Below, in pieces: positions 37,520-46,139 of a stretch of DNA of 64,000 bases. A program made the translations under genes and the position numbers. Each line of letters begins with the position of its first letter. Position 1 is the stretch's first letter. The stretch is from the NCBI GenBank assembly GCA_947498455.1, contig CANMKK010000017.1, positions 1-64,000 on the forward strand, written 5' to 3'. The stretch comes from an uncultured Aquimarina sp. GTDB taxonomy: Bacteria; Bacteroidota; Bacteroidia; Flavobacteriales; Flavobacteriaceae. The notes below the pieces were generated by a model, which saw nothing but the letters and a program-made list of their open reading frames with translations, was not told where the DNA came from and searched no databases.

Positions 37520-39355
37520 ATGAGTATAGAAAATAAAGTTCAGATAAAGAATAGGATGATTAAGAAAGCAGCTTCTCTTTGGGGAGTTTCGCCTAATGAA
37601 ATAGAAAGCTCATTTGATCCGGTTGTATCTCTTCTTATTGGTGCTTGTGCCTCTGAAATAGAAAAAATATCTAGGGAGATCGATAATTCCCAAACCAGAA
37701 TAACTGAACGTCTTATTCAATTAATGACCCCTGAAACATTGTATGGGGTAAAACCGGCACATGGGATAATTTATGCAGAACCGATAGAGAAAATGACAGA
37801 AATCGGTCCGGAACACCTGTTGTATTATAAAAAACGAATTAAAACTAAAAATGCCAGCACCGAATTACAAAATATATATTTTTCACCAGTTCAGAAGAAT
37901 AAACTTATCGATGCTTCAGTAGATATAATGGTTTGTGGGAATCAAATCCACCACTTAGAGGGCAAGAGAAAATCAGCGAATGAATTATCATTTTCAAAAG
38001 GTAGTTCACTTCCGCCATCTACCCTGTATCTAGGAATTAAATCAGAGTACAATAAAATTGATCTTAAAGATATTTCGTTATATTTTGAATTAATGGATGT
38101 CCAAGAAAACGAACTTTTTTATCATCATTTAAAAAACGCACAATTTTATATTGATGGTAAATCTATGGATACTTTTTCTGGATACTTCAATAGTAGTGTT
38201 TCTAAGAAAATTCATTTAGAGTCTATCTTTGATCACAAATCGAATAAGACAAGGAATATAGAGGAACAAGTAAATAAACTTTATAAGAAACACTATGTTT
38301 CTGTAAAATCTCCTATTTCATTGTCTTCTAAAGATGAATTACCAGAAGATTTTTCTAACTTTATAAACTTGAAAGACCATGAGGAACTAAAGGATTTTAT
38401 GTGGATAAAGATAGTTTTTCCTAGAATAATTGGGGATCAGGTCTTAGATAACGTATTTTGTAGTTTTAATGCTTTTCCTGCGTTAAATAGAAAATGGGAG
38501 AGTGTTTCTTATCAATTAAAGGATTACATAGATATTGTTCCATTAAGAACTCAAGAATTATTCCTAGATATAAAAACAATTACTAATACGTCTGGAAAAG
38601 CATATCGATTAAGAGAAAATGATTCATCTATAGACCCAAAAGGAACCTATGTCGTAAGAAAAGATAATGTTAGTAAATTAGATTCTAGAAAAGCAAGGGA
38701 ATATCTAATGCACCTTATAGAATTGCTGAAAGATGAGAGTGCTTCTTTTTCCTTTTATGGGAATGATTTTTTACAATCGAATATTAATGAGTTAAATCAA
38801 AATATATCTTTACTGGAAAAAAAGATTTCTGATATTAGGGAATCTTCTGATGAGACGAATTATATTTCGGTTAAGCCATATAAAAAGAAAGATACACTTT
38901 TGATTGAATATTGGACAACTAATGGAGAAGAGGCTAATCAGATTAAGCCTGGTAGTAGTTTACATATATATCATGGTAGTGATCTTAAACAAAAAGGTAG
39001 TATGCTTCTAACAGCTACTTTTCAGGGAAAAGATAACCTGGGAATGGAAGAAAGATTGGCTGCATACAGAAGAGCATTATTGTCTAGGAATCGAATTGTA
39101 ACAAAAGAGGATGTAAGAGCATTGTGTTATGAATTGTGTAGCAATAAAATAACAGAAGTGGAAGTGTCAAAAGGGTTTATGACAGATGTTCGTGTAGCAA
39201 AAGGAGTTATTCCTTGTATGGAAATAATGTTATTTGAGAATAAGCAAGTATCCACATCAGTAATAGAATGGGATTCTTTGAAAAGTAATATTTTATCCAT
39301 TTTGGAAGAGCAGTCATTAAACGTTTTTCCGTATAAAATTAGAATAACGAAATAA
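37520..39355 (+). CDS. tssF: T6SS baseplate protein TssF
   Basis: 611 residues, starting at ATG 37520 eight bases after tssE; the frame also runs back into tssE but that part has no domain. N-terminal SLWGVSPNEIESSFDPVVSLL and LIQLMTPETLYGVKPAHGI, and C-terminal LAAYRRALLSRNRIVTKEDVRALC, fit TssF, the long wedge component (gp6-like) of the baseplate. TssF forms a 2:1 wedge with TssG, here encoded in the divergent operon. No membrane segment. Confidence 0.87.
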   Translation: MSIENKVQIKNRMIKKAASLWGVSPNEIESSFDPVVSLLIGACASEIEKISREIDNSQTRITERLIQLMTPETLYGVKPAHGIIYAEPIEKMTEIGPEHLLYYKKRIKTKNASTELQNIYFSPVQKNKLIDASVDIMVCGNQIHHLEGKRKSANELSFSKGSSLPPSTLYLGIKSEYNKIDLKDISLYFELMDVQENELFYHHLKNAQFYIDGKSMDTFSGYFNSSVSKKIHLESIFDHKSNKTRNIEEQVNKLYKKHYVSVKSPISLSSKDELPEDFSNFINLKDHEELKDFMWIKIVFPRIIGDQVLDNVFCSFNAFPALNRKWESVSYQLKDYIDIVPLRTQELFLDIKTITNTSGKAYRLRENDSSIDPKGTYVVRKDNVSKLDSRKAREYLMHLIELLKDESASFSFYGNDFLQSNINELNQNISLLEKKISDIRESSDETNYISVKPYKKKDTLLIEYWTTNGEEANQIKPGSSLHIYHGSDLKQKGSMLLTATFQGKDNLGMEERLAAYRRALLSRNRIVTKEDVRALCYELCSNKITEVEVSKGFMTDVRVAKGVIPCMEIMLFENKQVSTSVIEWDSLKSNILSILEEQSLNVFPYKIRITK

Positions 39356-39378
39356 TTATATTTTGAAAATAAAAAGTG

Positions 39379-40374
39379 ATGAAAAAATCAGATAGCTCGG
39401 CAAATTATCATCTAGATAAAAGCATACTATTGTTTTTTATTATAACAATATTGGTAACGGCCACAGTATTTGCATATAGGTACATTAGTTATACGCCCTG
39501 CGAGATAACAGATTTTGACTATAGTGCAAGAGATCTTAGAGTAGGGGAAATTATTCGTTTTAAGGATAATAGCCAAAATGTGATACAGCGTGAATGGGAT
39601 TTTGGGGATAGTTCTAAAGTGGATTCCCGTGTGTCTCCTTATCATACTTATGATAAACCAGGGGCATATATTGTAAAACTAAAGATCAATGGAAGGTGTG
39701 AGAGTATAAAAGAATTAATAATTACAGAAAAAGTATTTGTTCTGGATTCTACAAAGCTGGCTCGTTTTGAAGTACCAGAAAAAATTACAGTTGGAGAATT
39801 GCTCAAAGTACAGGATAAAACGCTGAATGCAACATCCTGGGAATGGAGATTTGGTGAAACAGCCAATGTTAATTCTACTAAGAAAAACCCTGAATATGTG
39901 TATCAAACTCCAGGTTTAAAGACGGTTACTTTAATTGTTAATGGAGATGTAAGGTACGGTACAAAAAAGAAAATAAAAGTGTTGCCTAAAGAAAGGGTGA
40001 AAGAAAAACCTATTGTGGAGATAAAGAAGCTTAAGACTAGTAGTACCAAGCTAAAGTATGCGCCATCGTCAGAAGAAGTTAAAGAGGCTCCAAAAGAGGA
40101 ATTTAAAGCGCCTTATATCGGTGATAAAGCATTTGAAGCGAAAATAATACAAGTCGGAAGGAAAGAAGCAACGGCCAAGGATTTTAATGAATATCTATGT
40201 GGAAATTTGGATTTGCCAGTATTAGCAAATAAAAAGCGTACTACTTTTTTGGAATTATGTGAAAGGATAAGAAGAAAAGGAGCAAAAGTAAAGGAGCTTC
40301 AGATTATAAGAGCAGAGAATAATTGTATTAAGAATATAGTGATACGATATAAAACTACGCGATTAGGTGGTTAA
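39379..40374 (+). CDS. T6SS-associated inner membrane protein with two PKD domains
   Basis: 331 residues: membrane helix at about 15-34, then periplasmic part with PKD domain 1 (about 45-115, REWDFGDSSKV... PYHTYDKPGAYIVKL), PKD domain 2 (about 125-205, SWEWRFGET... YVYQTPGLKTVTL), a Lys/Glu/Pro-rich linker, and a C-terminal globular domain (about 255-330) with two cysteines (EYLCGN, LELCERI). I start it at ATG 39379, just after a GTG at 39376. It sits between tssF and tssK, so a part in the trans-envelope complex is likely; it may be one of the T6SSiii-specific proteins such as TssP, but I cannot fix the letter. Confidence 0.8.
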   Translation: MKKSDSSANYHLDKSILLFFIITILVTATVFAYRYISYTPCEITDFDYSARDLRVGEIIRFKDNSQNVIQREWDFGDSSKVDSRVSPYHTYDKPGAYIVKLKINGRCESIKELIITEKVFVLDSTKLARFEVPEKITVGELLKVQDKTLNATSWEWRFGETANVNSTKKNPEYVYQTPGLKTVTLIVNGDVRYGTKKKIKVLPKERVKEKPIVEIKKLKTSSTKLKYAPSSEEVKEAPKEEFKAPYIGDKAFEAKIIQVGRKEATAKDFNEYLCGNLDLPVLANKKRTTFLELCERIRRKGAKVKELQIIRAENNCIKNIVIRYKTTRLGG

Positions 40375-40393
40375 ATAGAAAATTAAAGATTAG

Positions 40394-41551
40394 ATGGGAG
40401 CAACTAACAAAAATCATCATAGGGTCAATTGGATTGACGGAATGAAGATTAATAAGAATCATTTTATAGAAGCCGATAATGCATTTACAAATTTGTCTCA
40501 GCAGATTGGAGCAAAAGGTATCAATGCGGTTAATTACGGTTTGTTACCTGATTTGTCCGGAGAAGATGCTGTAGATATTATATTTTCTATGGATGGTCAG
40601 GATACTATAAAAGTAAAATTAAACAAGTGTCGTGCAATTACTAAAGGTGGTTACATTATCCATATATCACCGGAAATTTCTTCTTTTTTAGAAGAAAAAG
40701 GAAGTGTAATAGGTACAGAATATAAAGTGAAAGGAGAGGAAGAAGAATGTTATATTGTTCTAAGTGTAAATCCTTATAGTAGAATACCGATTGGCGATGC
40801 GGACCCAGAAGAAGAACCTCCGCGGCATCCGTATGTACTCCCCGAATATAGTCTTAATGTATTGACAAGTGCCGAAACAAGTGGAGAGGAGTTAGGGAAT
40901 CATCATATTACTATTGGAAGAATCGAATTTAGGGATGGAGTTCCAGTGCTTGCAGAAGATTTTATACCTCCCTGTGTTTCTATACAAAGCCATCAGGATT
41001 TAAGATATATTTATACAGAAATACATACTTTTTTTAATGCTATAGAAAAGTATTCTATGAATATCATTCAGAAGATTCATCAAAAAAAACAGGCGAATGA
41101 CCTAGCTCGTATGGTGCTTGTTTTGACACAGAATACATTACAGCATTTAGGAGGTGTATTGCCAGAGTTTAGAGTATCTGATCGACATATGCCGCCTGTA
41201 ATTATGATTACTAAGCTTATGGCATTAGCAAGGGTTATAAAAAATAGCATAGATGTTTATGTGGGAACGGGAAAAGAAGAATTACTTAACTATTTGTCAG
41301 ATTGGTGTGATCTTAATCAGGGAGCCTTTGAGAATGTGTTAATTCAAATGATAGATTTAGAATATCAGCATACAGATATAAACAAGGCATTGTTTAATGT
41401 TTCTAGTTTTACAAAGCTGATGATGTCCCTTTTTAAGAAATTAAATGAACTTGATTATATCGGTAAAAAGTCAGATTCTAATATATTTGTTAAAGAAGAA
41501 GTTATTGCTAAACCAGATGTTAAGAGCAGACGTAGTTTTCTGTTGGATTAA
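40394..41551 (+). CDS. tssK: T6SS baseplate protein TssK
   Basis: 385 residues, cytoplasmic. The N-terminus VNWIDGMKINKNHFIEADN corresponds to the conserved WxxGMxxxPxHF segment of TssK, here with N in place of P. The C-terminal third is helical. TssK links the baseplate wedges to the membrane complex; it is related to phage receptor-binding proteins. It lies 19 bases after the PKD gene and 30 before tssO, within one operon. Confidence 0.88.
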   Translation: MGATNKNHHRVNWIDGMKINKNHFIEADNAFTNLSQQIGAKGINAVNYGLLPDLSGEDAVDIIFSMDGQDTIKVKLNKCRAITKGGYIIHISPEISSFLEEKGSVIGTEYKVKGEEEECYIVLSVNPYSRIPIGDADPEEEPPRHPYVLPEYSLNVLTSAETSGEELGNHHITIGRIEFRDGVPVLAEDFIPPCVSIQSHQDLRYIYTEIHTFFNAIEKYSMNIIQKIHQKKQANDLARMVLVLTQNTLQHLGGVLPEFRVSDRHMPPVIMITKLMALARVIKNSIDVYVGTGKEELLNYLSDWCDLNQGAFENVLIQMIDLEYQHTDINKALFNVSSFTKLMMSLFKKLNELDYIGKKSDSNIFVKEEVIAKPDVKSRRSFLLD

Positions 41552-41581
41552 CGTTATGTCATTAAATTATAATTTACACAA

Positions 41582-42091
41582 ATGAAACCAAAAAACAGTA
41601 AAGAAAGAAGAGATAGTATTTTGAAGTTTGCCCTGCTATTTCTGTTTACAGTGGCACTGATTGTAACGGCATTCTTTTTTGATTTTGATAGAGTCCCTTT
41701 TAAGGAAAATGCCGTTTTAAGAGAGCGTACAGCATCTATCGAGAAGGAAATGCATTTTCAGAAAGAATTTTCGGGAAGAATGTTAGAGATAAAATCACTT
41801 ATTGATTCTCTAGATATCCCTGGTCAAAATCTTTCATACATTAATTCAATGATTAATTCTAAGATAGTTGATTTGCAAAAATCGATACCAGCAGAAGATT
41901 CTACTTATCGCTATGACATGTATTCTAATATTGTGAATTCTTATGTAGACATTCAGGCTATGAAAGGTAAATTGAAAGAATACGATGAAATTGATGAAAG
42001 GATGGCAGAATATAAAGAAGAGCTAACCAGAGTTAGGGAAGAGCTAAATACAGCAAATAGAAATCTAGATGCTTATAGGCTTTCTAATTAA
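41582..42091 (+). CDS. tssO: T6SS single-pass membrane protein TssO
   Basis: 169 residues: a basic N-terminus, one membrane helix (about 14-33, ILKFALLFLFTVALIVTAFF), then a long helical or coiled-coil part, ending in a strongly charged coil (EYKEELTRVREELNTANRNL). This matches TssO, a T6SSiii-specific component that replaces parts of the classical TssJLM complex. It is the last gene of block 3 and is followed by a terminator. Confidence 0.82.
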   Translation: MKPKNSKERRDSILKFALLFLFTVALIVTAFFFDFDRVPFKENAVLRERTASIEKEMHFQKEFSGRMLEIKSLIDSLDIPGQNLSYINSMINSKIVDLQKSIPAEDSTYRYDMYSNIVNSYVDIQAMKGKLKEYDEIDERMAEYKEELTRVREELNTANRNLDAYRLSN

Positions 42092-42106
42092 GGAAATATA
42101 TGAATC

Positions 42107-42144
42107 AAAAAAAAGTGTATGGAGATTATTCATACACTTTTTTT
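42107..42144. terminator. Bidirectional terminator after tssO
   Basis: AAAAAAAGTGTATG (42107-42120) pairs with CATACACTTTTTTT (42131-42144). It lies between tssO and a convergent peptidase gene and marks the end of the T6SS locus. Confidence 0.92.
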
Positions 42145-42161
42145 ATACATATTTATGTTTG

Positions 42162-43964
42162 TTATTCTTTAGCTTTAAGCCAATTTTCTCTCTTTTCTAA
42201 TGCTTTCTTACTAGGCTTCGAATACTGTGTGACATTAATTTCTGGATTGGATACCAGTTTTACTATTACTTTGTTTTCGATATCTAACCTTTTGTATGTA
42301 ATGGTTACTTTTTTACCCGGTTTATGTTTTTTTAATGCCGCATTGAATTGATCAATGTCAGAAAATGATTGGTTGTTGATTGCTATGATAACATCCCCTT
42401 TTTCCAGACCAGCATTATATGCAGGAGTTCCCTTTTTTACATATGTTGAAATAACAGCCATATCATCCTTGTTAAATTCAATAGAAGCACCTAGGTATGC
42501 TTTTTTGCTATTGGATTTTAGGTATATTGCTACAGTGCCAAATAATTTTTTGAAATCAGGCTTTTGACTGTCATAAATATACTTTTCGAAAAAGTCATCA
42601 GCAAAAGACTCACCGGCATATTCTCTTAAGGTGAGAAATAGGTTTTCTATAGTATAAGGAATCTCAGTTTTACCGTATTTAGCCCATACTAGCTTCATGT
42701 AATCATCAAGATTAAGACCTTCCTTGTCTCTTAAGGATAAGTCCAAAGCTAATGCTAGCATACTGCCATAAGGGTAATGTGATATGTAAGTATTTTCTTT
42801 GTTTTTTGGGTCTATTGATTTTGCTTTATCATAAAAAGGTGCTTGATAACTTATTTCAATAGGATTGAAATATTGTAGAGAAGGAGAATTCCATACGCGA
42901 TTATATGTTTTTGTCAAGCTATCAATATATTCATCTTGTGTAATAATTCCTGCTCTACACAAGGTTAAATAGGTATAGTATGAAGTAAAACCTTCGGCAA
43001 ACCATAGTTCTCCGGATGTATTAGTTTTGGTAAAATCAAATGGTTCTAGAGAAATAGGTCGAATACGTTCTACATTCCAGGAATGAAAAAATTCATGAGC
43101 AACTGTCGTAATATTTTTTCTCATTCCTCCTTCAGCAAGATTAGTAGTACTTGTTAAGACGGTAGAGTTTCGATGTTCCATGCCATCTCTGGATACATTA
43201 GGCATATAGCAGGCAAGAAAAGTATATTCTCCATAATCGAAATTAGGGTAATCCCCAAATATTGCTTTTTCTTGCTCAACAATCTTTTTTATTTGCTCAA
43301 AATATGCGTCAGTTTCTTCTTCTGTTCCTTGATGATGTAAGGCCAATCGTATAGTATATTCTGTTATTCCAGAATTTATTTTGTACTCCTTTATTGTGTG
43401 ATTACTAATTTCTACCGGGCTATCCATAAAGTATTGTAGATTAGGAGCTAAGAAGCTATTTCCACCAAGAGGAATAAGTTGAGTAGCGACCTTCCAATTA
43501 GGATCTTGTCTCGCATCAAAGGTTACTTGTACTGGGCGATCCTTTAGCACTGGGATATACATAAACGTTGCTGGAATGTTAATATGTGCATGTGTTTCAT
43601 CAATCTGAGAATATGTGCCGTCTGCTCTATCAGCAAATAAGGTATATGACAAATTAATTGTTCCATCATGCCCTGAAACATCCCATTGATGTGGGTTGGG
43701 TCTTGTTACTGTGATGTTTTTCCCTTTACTATCTGTGATTTTTACATTGTATATATTCTTTGCAAACTCATGTAAAGAATATCGTCCTGGAGAAGTTCTG
43801 CTCATTAGTAATGAGATGGTTCCGCTAGACAAATTTGTGAAAGTAGCTTTTATTTCGGCTTCGTGATGAACGGCATTTTTAAAGGAAACCCGATATTCAT
43901 TTCGTACCTGTGTAATACCTAATTGAGTAATAAGAAAAAAAAGAATGATTGTGTAAAACTTCAT
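42162..43964 (-). CDS. M61 family aminopeptidase with PDZ domain
   Basis: 600 residues, exported (MKFYTIILFFLITQLGITQ). N-terminal beta domain of M61 proteins, catalytic domain with HEFFH at residues 290-294 and the downstream glutamate of the GELWFAEGFTSYY segment, then a PDZ domain near 490-575 (GLEKGDVIIAINNQSFSD). Family role: metal-dependent cleavage of N-terminal Gly or Ala, with a periplasmic location inferred from the signal. Transcribed alone; it converges with tssO and is not part of the T6SS. Confidence 0.9.
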   Translation of the reverse strand: MKFYTIILFFLITQLGITQVRNEYRVSFKNAVHHEAEIKATFTNLSSGTISLLMSRTSPGRYSLHEFAKNIYNVKITDSKGKNITVTRPNPHQWDVSGHDGTINLSYTLFADRADGTYSQIDETHAHINIPATFMYIPVLKDRPVQVTFDARQDPNWKVATQLIPLGGNSFLAPNLQYFMDSPVEISNHTIKEYKINSGITEYTIRLALHHQGTEEETDAYFEQIKKIVEQEKAIFGDYPNFDYGEYTFLACYMPNVSRDGMEHRNSTVLTSTTNLAEGGMRKNITTVAHEFFHSWNVERIRPISLEPFDFTKTNTSGELWFAEGFTSYYTYLTLCRAGIITQDEYIDSLTKTYNRVWNSPSLQYFNPIEISYQAPFYDKAKSIDPKNKENTYISHYPYGSMLALALDLSLRDKEGLNLDDYMKLVWAKYGKTEIPYTIENLFLTLREYAGESFADDFFEKYIYDSQKPDFKKLFGTVAIYLKSNSKKAYLGASIEFNKDDMAVISTYVKKGTPAYNAGLEKGDVIIAINNQSFSDIDQFNAALKKHKPGKKVTITYKRLDIENKVIVKLVSNPEINVTQYSKPSKKALEKRENWLKAKE

Positions 43965-44405
43965 TAAGTTGATTTTTGATTAGATGTATAAGAATGTTAA
44001 AGTCAATAACAAAAATTTATGTCATAACCGAATAGGAAAAGCTTAGGTGTTTTGAGGCTCTGAATAAATTTTTATATAACTAAAAAAATAAACAGATTTC
44101 AAAAATACAACAAACTCTTAATTGCACAAATTATAGTGATGTAATTTCCTATGCTTTAGATAAAAGTGTGTTATTTGTCGGTAAATGAAGGTGATGTAAT
44201 TTAATGTTTTCCTAAAAACGAAAAAACAATGGCGCTCCTTGTCATTCAGATAGGTGTGTATAAGGTGGTGTTTTAATACATAAGATCCAAAATACTCTTT
44301 GATCAATACCCTGACATTAAAAAAGCATACAACCTGGTACAAGAATTAAGAAATATATGATCCGTTTTTTTTTTTTTTTTTAGAAGTTGACTAAATAAAA
44401 TAAAA
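43965..44405. other. Intergenic stretch with a run of 17 T
   Basis: About 440 bases between the M61 gene and the tRNA-Ser terminator. No gene is supported. The homopolymer T run at 44365-44381 is the longest in the window; such tracts slip and may vary between cells, but no gene depends on it here. Confidence 0.5.
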
Positions 44406-44436
44406 AAACCTCGTATACATGATGTTTACGAGGTTT
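44406..44436 (-). terminator. Terminator downstream of tRNA-Ser
   Basis: AAACCTCGTA and TACGAGGTTT form a perfect 10-pair stem; reading on the minus strand it is followed by a T run. It lies seven bases past the 3' end of the tRNA. Confidence 0.85.
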
Positions 44437-44442
44437 GTTATG

Positions 44443-44527
44443 CGGAGAAAGAGGGATTCGAACCCCCGGAGGTGTGACCCTCAACAGTTTTCAAGACTGC
44501 CGCATTCGACCACTCTGCCATTTCTCC
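44443..44527 (-). tRNA. tRNA-Ser(UGA)
   Basis: 85 bases with the acceptor stem GGAGAAA/TTTCTCC, discriminator G, D-arm, anticodon arm CAGTC-TTGAAAA-CTG with anticodon TGA, a long variable arm as in class II tRNAs, and a T-arm with GGTTCGAATCC. No complete CCA is encoded. Confidence 0.95.
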
Positions 44528-44698
44528 AGTGTTTAGTCTCATCAGGTATTTCCTGAATGCGGGTGCAAATATAACAACCTTTTTTTAATTCTGTGAAGTT
44601 TTTTTAGAAATATTTTTTCTTTTTTCTTTTAAGAAAATATTTACTATATCATATACCTCTAAATCTGTATATTGTACTTTAAAATTAAAAATCTATAA

Positions 44699-45754
44699 AT
44701 GAAAAAAATATTAGTTGTTTTTAGTATTGCACTATTATATTCTTGTGGAAGTTCCAATAATTCCTCAAAAGTTGATAAAAGCAGTGATTCTAGCTCGAAA
44801 AAAAATAAGAAGGATGCTTCTTATTATGCGGAGAGTATTACTTCTGAAGAATTAAAAAAATATTTATACACTTTTGCGGGAGATGAATTTGAAGGTAGAG
44901 ATACAGGAGAACCCGGTCAAAAAAAAGCGGCAGAATACTTAAAACAACAATATGAAAAATTAGGAATATCTTCTCCTATAAGCCCAAGTGATTATTTTCA
45001 GGAAATACCAGAAAGTTATTTCCGAGGAGGAATAAAGTCATCAGAAAATGTACTTGCTTTTATAAAAGGCTCTGAAAAACCAGAGGAGATAGTAGTATTG
45101 TCTGCTCATTATGATCATGTGGGAATGGATAGTAAAGGGAATGTATATAATGGTGCAGATGATGATGGTTCTGGTACTGTTGCTATCCTTGAGATAGCTG
45201 AGGCTTTTGAAAAAGCTAGAAAGAAAGGACAAGGCCCTAAAAGGTCTATATTGTTTTTACATGTTACAGGAGAGGAAAAAGGGTTGTATGGCTCTAGTTA
45301 TTATACAGAGAATCCTATTTTTCCTTTAGAAAACACAATTGTAGATCTTAATATTGATATGATTGGTAGAATAGATAAAAGTCATGAAGGAGAAGACAAG
45401 AATGATTATATATATCTTATAGGTAGTGATAGATTGAGTACGGATCTTCATAACCTAAGTGAAAAAATCAATACAAAGTATACTAAATTGGATTTAGATT
45501 ATACGTATAATGCTAAGGATGACCCAAATCGTTTTTACTATAGAAGTGATCATTATAATTTTGCAAAACATAATATTCCTATAATTTTTTATTTTAATGG
45601 GGTACACAATGATTATCATGAGCCAACAGATACTGCTGATAAAATAGAATATGATCTTTTAACTAGGAGAGCTAAGCTTATATTTTACACAGCTTGGGAG
45701 ATAGCGAACAGAGAAGATCGATTAGTGGTGGATGGTGGTGTAGCACAAGAGTAA
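44699..45754 (+). CDS. M28 family aminopeptidase lipoprotein
   Basis: 351 residues. Lipobox LLYSC places the lipidated Cys at residue 16. A Ser-rich linker follows. The M28 domain shows the metal-binding pattern: SAHYDHVG, NGADDDGSGT, the catalytic Glu pair in TGEEKGLYGS, a later Asp (NIDMIG) and the last His (HNDYHEPTDT). The family are zinc aminopeptidases or related enzymes; the substrate is not predicted. The Cys is followed by GSS, so outer membrane targeting is likely. It lies alone between a tRNA and a terminator. Confidence 0.9.
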   Translation: MKKILVVFSIALLYSCGSSNNSSKVDKSSDSSSKKNKKDASYYAESITSEELKKYLYTFAGDEFEGRDTGEPGQKKAAEYLKQQYEKLGISSPISPSDYFQEIPESYFRGGIKSSENVLAFIKGSEKPEEIVVLSAHYDHVGMDSKGNVYNGADDDGSGTVAILEIAEAFEKARKKGQGPKRSILFLHVTGEEKGLYGSSYYTENPIFPLENTIVDLNIDMIGRIDKSHEGEDKNDYIYLIGSDRLSTDLHNLSEKINTKYTKLDLDYTYNAKDDPNRFYYRSDHYNFAKHNIPIIFYFNGVHNDYHEPTDTADKIEYDLLTRRAKLIFYTAWEIANREDRLVVDGGVAQE

Positions 45755-45763
45755 ATAGCATTT

Positions 45764-45806
45764 AAAAAAGCAGTAATGTAAAAAAAAAACATTATTGCTT
45801 TTTTTA
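45764..45806 (+). terminator. Terminator after the M28 gene
   Basis: AAAAAAGCA-g-TAATGT pairs with ACATTA-t-TGCTTTTTT around an A-run loop, nine bases after the stop. Confidence 0.85.
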
Positions 45807-45851
45807 TTTTTGATCCACGTATGATCCTTGCTGGAATTACGACCAGCTGTT

Positions 45852-45944
45852 ATGCCAGTTGTTGTTTGAATTTACTGGAAAAGAAAATAAAGATTTTTTT
45901 GTTTCAATGAAGAAGAAAAATTAAGCATAGCATTTGGTTTATTA
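45852..45944 (+). repeat. Dispersed TIR element, partial copy 3
   Basis: The first 78 bases match the complete copy nearly base for base (CCAGTTGTTGTTTGAATTTA, then the GGAAAAGAAAATAAAGA block and TTAAGCATAGCA). The similarity then fades and the right terminal repeat is missing. It lies between two terminators and close to the tRNA-His gene. Confidence 0.75.
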
Positions 45945-45972
45945 ATATGCGAGCAATGCAGTATAGAAATAA

Positions 45973-46003
45973 AAAAAACCTTGCAAAAGCAAGGTTTTTT
46001 TAG
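45973..46003. terminator. Terminator downstream of tRNA-His
   Basis: AAAAAACCTTGC, a four-A loop and GCAAGGTTTTTT: a perfect 12-pair stem with A and T tracts, three bases past the end of the tRNA on the minus strand. Confidence 0.9.
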
Positions 46004-46006
46004 ATG

Positions 46007-46080
46007 GGTGGAAGACGGGATTCGAACCCGCGACCCTTGGTACCACAAACCAATGCTCTAACCAACTGAGCTACAACCAC
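46007..46080 (-). tRNA. tRNA-His(GUG)
   Basis: A typical cloverleaf with D-arm GCTCAGTTGGTTAGAGC, anticodon arm TTGGT-TTGTGGT-ACCAA (anticodon GTG) and T-arm GCGGGTTCGAATCCCGT. The base before position 1 is G, opposite C73, which provides the extra G-1 of tRNA-His. Two U-U mismatches appear at pairs 5-68 and 6-67 of the acceptor stem. No CCA is encoded. Confidence 0.93.
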
Positions 46081-46139
46081 CATTTAATTTCGGCTGCAAA
46101 TATATAATGTTTCTATGATTCTACAAAAAAAAATATGGA

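Noticed and set aside
44118..44342. 74-residue minus-strand ORF near the poly-T run
   Set aside because: No recognised motif and no neighbouring promoter; composition looks like chance in AT-rich DNA.
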